DNA of 52,945 nucleotides. Source: Theodoxus fluviatilis (lineage: Eukaryota > Mollusca > Gastropoda > Cycloneritida > Neritidae). The translations under genes and the position numbers were made by a program. The stretch covers positions 10,001-62,945 of the forward strand of contig JAWQFJ010020373.1 in NCBI GenBank assembly GCA_034096865.1, written 5' to 3'. Every line of letters begins with the position of its first letter. Position 1 is the first letter of the stretch. The notes beneath the pieces are model-generated. The model searched no databases. It saw only the letters and a list, made by a program, of their open reading frames with translations, and had not been told where the DNA came from. Below are positions 23,206 through 52,945 of the stretch, piece by piece.

Positions 23206-24818
23206 CTCCGGACAGCATGGAGACGCCAAGGTCGCCGTTCGAAGCTCCCCCTCATTGTGTCAGTTATTAATCCAGGTTTCTCCCATCCCAGGGATTGAAC
23301 CATGGCACTGCGCCTCACACACAAATACCAAAGCCTGCTCGCCCAATTCGTAAGGAACCCCTGGCTGCTGGGCTTTTCGGGCCTGCTCCAGTAGCTCAAT
23401 CCACGCGCAAGATATCTTATGAAGTGTTAAAGGTCAGATCCCTAACGTCTTCAACCTCATCATTATTAGCATTGACTGTGCCTTTACCTTCTTAGTGTGT
23501 GGGGATTGAAGGTGAGTGGTTCATCAAGGCAGTAGACATTCTTTTTGAGCTAGTCTCTTCAAAATAGTATATTCCTTGATTCTTGCATCATGCAATAGGA
23601 GGATGGATGGATGGAGTTTTATGGCCCATCAGCCTCTATATGTAAGGCCATTGACCACTACAGCAGATTAAAGTAAGAGCGAACAAGTCACAATTTCCTT
23701 GGTTATTTGCCTCTTGTGAATCGCATTGGGAGACATGGTGGGTGCATTCTTTGAATCTCCAACCTACTGGAGCAACAGCTCAATAACGTGTAAATGTGTA
23801 GACCACTTACATGCGGCACCATGTACCTGAAGGTGAATTTTTCATGGGACGAGAAGCTGCACGTGATTACGCACAACTGCATGCTTACTACAATAATTAT
23901 GCTCGTAGCAATACATAGTGAAGACGTCCATCCGTCATGCCTCGTTTCCTTCGACTCTGGTCTCTGGCCTCTATGATATAAACCCTCTAGCAGTCTCATT
24001 GGTCTGCAAGGTTCCCTCTGAGGGATAGGGCAAGAGTTGACCCACTGCGTCTCCCCATGCAAATCGCAAGAGGCGAATGAAATAGGGACATCGGGACGAC
24101 CTGTGCTTTGTTTCAATGAATTTGTGAATGCCTTTTATTGCCTACAAAGGTTGATAGGCCGTAAAACTCCACCCATCATCATGTCTGCAAAGTATTCTAA
24201 GCAGTCTGCCTCAATGCCTTTGAGGACAAGGTCTCTGGCATAAATCTCCTTCTACACCTAACTTTATTTGAACATTAAGCAGTAGAAACTGCCAATCCTG
24301 GATAGAGTTTTAAGGGCACGCCAGATGCTGGAGTCCTGGTGGGTCCTGGGCAGAATCATGGTCTTGCAAGACCAACAGATGCCTCCTGCCACAAGGAATA
24401 CACAACTGTATGCATGTGGAAACTGAATGATTGAATGTGGCTCATTCTGAACGCAAGAGGCAATGAGTGAATGACTGGTCACATGAAACATGTAACATAC
24501 AGCCCATGAAAATGCAGCTTTTTACATCAATATATTATTCATTGGCCCATCAAGGCCTTCACACACAAACAACCATAATCTCTTGCCACCTTGCTTGCGG
24601 CCAGTTGCCTGCCATCGCACTTGGCGTAATGTATAACTTCAGGTTGTTCGGCTTGTGGAGATGATATTATCCGCAGATTTTAGTTGTGCGGGGTAGACCA
24701 CCCGCTAAAAATTTTGAATAGTGCTTTTGATATCAATGTTTAGTAATTATTGTAGGATCAGATAGCGAAATGATCACAAGCAACTTAAACGAGCTTGGGA
24801 GCAGCGCTTACGTTTGAT
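23206..24818. other. Intergenic DNA, nothing firmly recognised
   Basis: The stretch near 23602-23660 (GGATGGATGGAGTTTTATGGCC, then AAGGCCATTGA) recurs in diverged form at about 36050-36105, so it is a dispersed repeat. No gene seen. Confidence 0.4.
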
Positions 24819-25143
24819 TCGGCAGCTGCAGTCGAACTCGGTCAATCGATGTCTGACATCACACTTTGAGATTTCAATAACTTCATGAAGTTGCAGTAGT
24901 TGTTTGTTTGCTCAAATGCCATGTAGCTTGACAACTTTTTCATCAATAATTTTGCCACGATGGTTTTGGCAAATAACACAGTACTGTTTTCCACCCCCAC
25001 ATACTTTGAGCGATCTAGTATTCAGTGCAGACGAAATGTTCGAGAATGCAACCGGCAGCTGCAGTCGAACTCGGTCAATCGATGTCTGACATCACACTTT
25101 GAGATTTCAATAACTTCATGAAGTTGCAGTAGTTGCTTGTTTG
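24819..25143. repeat. Direct duplication of ~95 bp, 231 bp apart
   Basis: 24819-24913 and 25050-25144 are nearly identical (GGCAGCTGCAGTCGAACTCG to GAAGTTGCAGTAGTTG). A second pair, ATCTAGTATTCAGTGCAGACG at 25013 and 25541, suggests a larger, partly lost duplication. Confidence 0.85.
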
Positions 25144-25144
25144 C

Positions 25145-26858
25145 TGGACTACCATGTCGGATCAGATAGTGAAACGATCACTTGTGCTAGACCAGGACAC
25201 TCCCGGCAGGTGCGTTTTGTTTGCGTACTAGCTGTAAGTGTAAAAATGGTCAGTTATTAATATAATCGGTGATTTTAGTTGTAATGAAACTTTTTGTGTG
25301 TTTTAATGCCATTTTCTTGTCATCATCGACCCGATCTTACAAGTTATAGGCCTACATTACGCCGAGTGCGGTTCAAGTTGATCACTCATCGACTTGATGA
25401 TAGTGAATTTTCGGTCCTCGCCAGACCAGGGAAACAAAATTGTCAATTCAAACCAGAACTAAATAGTTATCTGCTGCTACTCATTCGAGCTTTACATGAC
25501 ACAGTACTTTTTTCCACACCCACATACATGTACTTTGAGCGATCTAGTATTCAGTGCAGACGCTACGAGAATGCAACCGGAACTAGGTGGTTCTACCCAA
25601 CACGTTTTTCGACAGAGCGCCAAGGATAACTCCTGCAGGGTATGTTAATGAGAATGTCCTATGGATTCAGGCAATTCCTTTGAAATGTGAGATTTCTACC
25701 AGAACAATGTAACCAGCAAAAACAACAAATGAAACCAATGCAGTTTGTTGAAATACTTGGGTGATTTTAATTCATGCAGTTTGTCAGAGGATCCAAGTAA
25801 ACATCTTGTTCTTGGCTCCCATATTAGCGGGGGCTGGCTTTCTGACATGCCCAGCAGACAGACTGGCTCCAGGGCAGACAGGCAAAACAGCCGACAGTCA
25901 GCCAGCCTAACTCCAAGGCAGATTGATAGGCATGCCAAGAAAACTAGTAGGGGGACGTGGGGGCAAAAAAAAACGGCAAAGAAAGAACACTGGAGAGCTT
26001 CTCCAGGCAAAGCACCATGGAAAGAACAGCTCTATCCTCAAGGTCACTGACCTCTCACCAAAGGACAAAGGCCTTTCAAGACTGATAGAAAAAAAGGAGG
26101 AAATGGGACACGGGCAGCATAAGAGCATTTCTTGGCTGTGAGCCGCATTGCAACACAGACTGCTACAGGTAGATTCTGCAGCAACATTTTTAAATGCCTT
26201 GTCAAAAAGTTAAAAGAAATACTTTGGTAAAAGAGTTATTAAATGCATCTGCAGCACTACCATGTTTCTAGTCAGACTGGCTGCTGTGGAAAGCTCTGGG
26301 AGAAGCCAGGCAGTGCAGACCTGGCTTTCCCCTTGTTTGTGTCTGTCCTGGGCTGCGTTGCTGAGCAGCCACATCATGGCACACCGGCACATCTTGCACA
26401 CACCTGTTGCTCGCTTCCATGCACACTGCAGATTGACAGGCAGTGGGGCTTCTATGCCTGCATCTCTAGTCCCATGGGTGCTGGCCCCACTCCCCATAAA
26501 CGATTGACAAGAGAAATGGATGAAGTAACAAACATCACTTGACCAAGTTGAACAGACAAATGGAGCACTGCGTGGATGGAGTATCTGGCGTCCTACAGCT
26601 GCACAACTGGGGACGATCAAAGCAACAATAGAAATGCAAATGAAGGTTTCAGCACGACCCCATTATGAATCCCAAATACGTAAAAAGTGCGACTCCCTCC
26701 CAGGCCCCAACCCCCCTCTTGTTCCCACCCAAATCCCCCACAAGAACACTGTCTACAGCATTTTCTAATTAGACAAGCTACAATCAACCCCCCAACCCCA
26801 AACCCCCCTGTCCTCCCCCCCATCTCTCCCAGCCAGGACAGGCAGAGTGGAGGGAGGG
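25145..26858. other. Region downstream of PRMT1
   Basis: No second gene recognised. The PRMT1 3' UTR should start at 26858 and run left, but I found no canonical AATAAA on the minus strand near the stop, so the transcript end is not placed. Confidence 0.4.
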
Positions 26859-51082
<24,224 letters not shown>

Positions 51083-51175
51083 TTTCTGCCGCTGTACTGC
51101 CAACTTGAAATGCGCGCACATGGTTGCTGTAAACGTCACTGCTTGTGGGACCGGAAGCAAAGCTTGTGACGTTTT
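51083..51175 (-). promoter_or_regulatory. Probable PRMT1 promoter with ETS and CRE-like sites
   Basis: Within 95 bases upstream of the start codon lie ACGTCA (51133-51138), an ETS-type CCGGAAGC (51151-51158) and TGACGT (51167-51172). No TATA box. The combination is typical of TATA-less housekeeping promoters. The transcription start is not mapped. Confidence 0.4.
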
Positions 51176-51980
51176 ACGCACTTGAGGTCACACGGTGCAG
51201 CGGGTGGAATTCTAAACGTTTGCATACCACAGGTGAGTTGTTTCATGCATCTGTCTTGAAATCGTGGAATAGGTGTACACTGTAACAGAGTTCTATAGAG
51301 CAAATCACATGCAATTGTATCTGTAAGGCAACAGCAGTCCCCAGTGCCTCTGTGCTCGTTTGGCAATCTTGGGACACCTGACGGCTGACCTCGAGTCACG
51401 GTTGAGTGTGTTAGCAGGCCAGCCGCCAGGCACCTGTCAATGCAGTGAATTCGTTTACTCTTAGTCATTAGCCAGGGACGGCCATGACGATCAAATTAAT
51501 GAAAGAGAGGAAGTGTGTAATTTCTTTTGCGTGTGAATGCATCATTGAAAGAAATATTTGGCCCGACCATCGCCCATTCGTAAGTGTGGACCTGTACCGG
51601 CCCAGAGCAGAAGTCAGCTACAGAGTACAGTGAGTAGCCAGTAGGAATGGCCAAGCAAGCCTGGAAGCTACTCCAAGGGGCGACACACTGACTTGGAGCC
51701 ACGCTCCAGTTGCCGCCGCGTGGACTTCCGGACTTCCAGCCAAAGATTAAGGAGGCAGATTTACCCGATTTACTTTGACCCTTTGTGCACTGGTTAGGGT
51801 GTTGTGTTGCAGAAAAGTGGTGGAGCTGTAAACAGTCGCACAGTGTTTCAGACACTGATGTTTTTATTGCATTATCTGATGGAAGGAATGTTGGCTGCTG
51901 TGTCCCAGACCTCAGAAGGAACAAAGACTTTCATTGTGGAAAGACACGACTTGCAGAACTGAAAATGCACTCATACACTG
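51176..51980. other. DNA upstream of PRMT1
   Basis: GC-richer than the flanks; short ORFs on both strands have no recognisable similarity. Confidence 0.3.
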
Positions 51981-51989
51981 TCAGTCTTG

Positions 51990-52811
51990 TTAAAATAAAA
52001 CTCCTTGTTAAACTTTTCAACTTAAAATTGTCATTATGTGTAATTGGTATTGGGCAAAAGGTTGAAGACAAGGCTTAACCTCATGTCAGCTGTTTGTAAT
52101 ATTACTAATAAGTTCTTGGTGCTCCAAAATGAAATATATGGTGATAACTTTATGAGACAAAAACATCAAGTATATCCTTTATATCATACTCTTTTTCTTC
52201 ATTCTTTGCCAATCAAGAAAATTGTTGAGCACAAAGTTCTTGGTGTATTAATTGATCATCTTTTAGGATGGCAATCATACATTGATTGTATTTGTTTCCA
52301 AATGTTGATTAATCTGTTTCTGCTCTCAGAAATAAGACATATTGTTGACATTCAAACTTGCAAAATCTTCTTTCTTGCTCATATCTTATCTCATGTCAAT
52401 TATGCATCAACAATTTGGAATAGCTGTAGTGGTATTAACTTGAAAAGGCTGAAGTCATGGTATATATCAAAGATCCTCTAAGCTCATGATAACAGATAGT
52501 TCACCTACAAACGACAAAAGAACTTAATATCTTGCCTTCACATAAGCATTTACAATTTAACAAATATGTCATTGAAAAAAAGTAATGATTGTGATGTGTC
52601 TGATTATCTATTAACTTATTCCAACTTTCAAATCTTCATGTACATGACTTATAACACCACAGCCTAGGATTGATGACGTATCTTACTCAGAGGCTATTAT
52701 GTGGAACATATTGTGTCTGGCATTATTTATGTTTCATGTCTTTCATGCAGCTGCCTGTAAAGCGCTTTCAGCATGTAAATGAAGATGCGCTGTATAAATA
52801 AATTTTATTAA

Positions 52812-52868
<57 letters not shown>
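51990..52868 (+). mobile_element. L2-type LINE 3' end with (ATT)n tail
   Basis: The plus-strand frame 52044-52481 contains IVEHKVLGVLIDHLLGWQSY, FLLSEIRHIVD and LSHVNYASTIWNSCSGINLK, matching the region after the polymerase core of L2/CR1-type LINEs. The frame then breaks. The 3' end GCGCTGTATAAATAAATTTT leads into (ATT)n at 52808-52868. 5' truncated. Confidence 0.85.
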
Positions 52869-52869
<1 letters not shown>

Positions 52870-52945
52870 CTAATTCTCATAGAATTGTAAAATCTGCAGA
52901 ATTTTGGATTGGAACTACACACTTTTCTTGTACAGTCATCCTAGG

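Noticed and set aside
51136..51924. Minus-strand ORFs upstream of PRMT1 exon 1
   Set aside because: No similarity, no splice link to PRMT1 and only moderate length.

Overview
The window is nuclear DNA of an animal, most likely a marine mollusc (my inference, from short exons with GT-AG introns, L2-type LINEs with (CATA)n or (ATT)n tails, piggyBac-like TTAA elements and very long (GA)n microsatellites; the species cannot be read off). It holds two multi-exon protein genes, both on the minus strand, set in a dense field of mobile elements and tandem repeats. Most long open frames are repeat artefacts.

Region 1 (1-11,000). Nine exons, A to I, join in consistent phase into a 5'-complete, 3'-open gene of at least 522 codons. 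The protein has two AT-hooks followed by a helix-loop-helix without the usual E-box-reading Glu/Arg pattern. The basic-helix 1 and helix 2 sequences resemble vertebrate STRA8, the meiotic-entry transcription factor that works with MEIOSIN. The gene leaves the window at the left edge. Its introns carry 23-bp, ~38-bp and ~60-bp minisatellites and a 466-bp purine/pyrimidine tract.

Region 2 (11,000-26,850). Intergenic: poly-C blocks, a broken L2-type LINE, two adjacent foldback elements that share core sequence, a 1.8-kb inverted-repeat element, a MITE packed with TCAAGGTCA motifs, a minus-strand LINE remnant, and short duplications.

Region 3 (26,859-51,082). A complete ten-exon PRMT1 gene (protein arginine methyltransferase 1; 368 codons, all splice phases agree). 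Its introns hold two more copies of the TCAAGGTCA MITE, a Mutator-like transposase fragment, three piggyBac-like elements (one with its unoccupied site preserved nearby), a small MITE with an 8-bp target duplication, a tRNA-like SINE head, and a higher-order minisatellite that copied the exon 7 splice acceptor six times.

Region 4 (51,083-52,945). The PRMT1 upstream region with ETS and CRE-like sites, then the 3' end of another L2-type LINE on the plus strand.

The two genes are probably independent: PRMT1 is a broadly used histone and RNA-binding-protein methyltransferase, and the STRA8-like gene would be a germline regulator. The most interesting items are the STRA8-like gene, the MITE family carrying NR6A1/NR5A/ERR-type response elements, the amplified splice acceptors, and the filled and empty piggyBac site pair.
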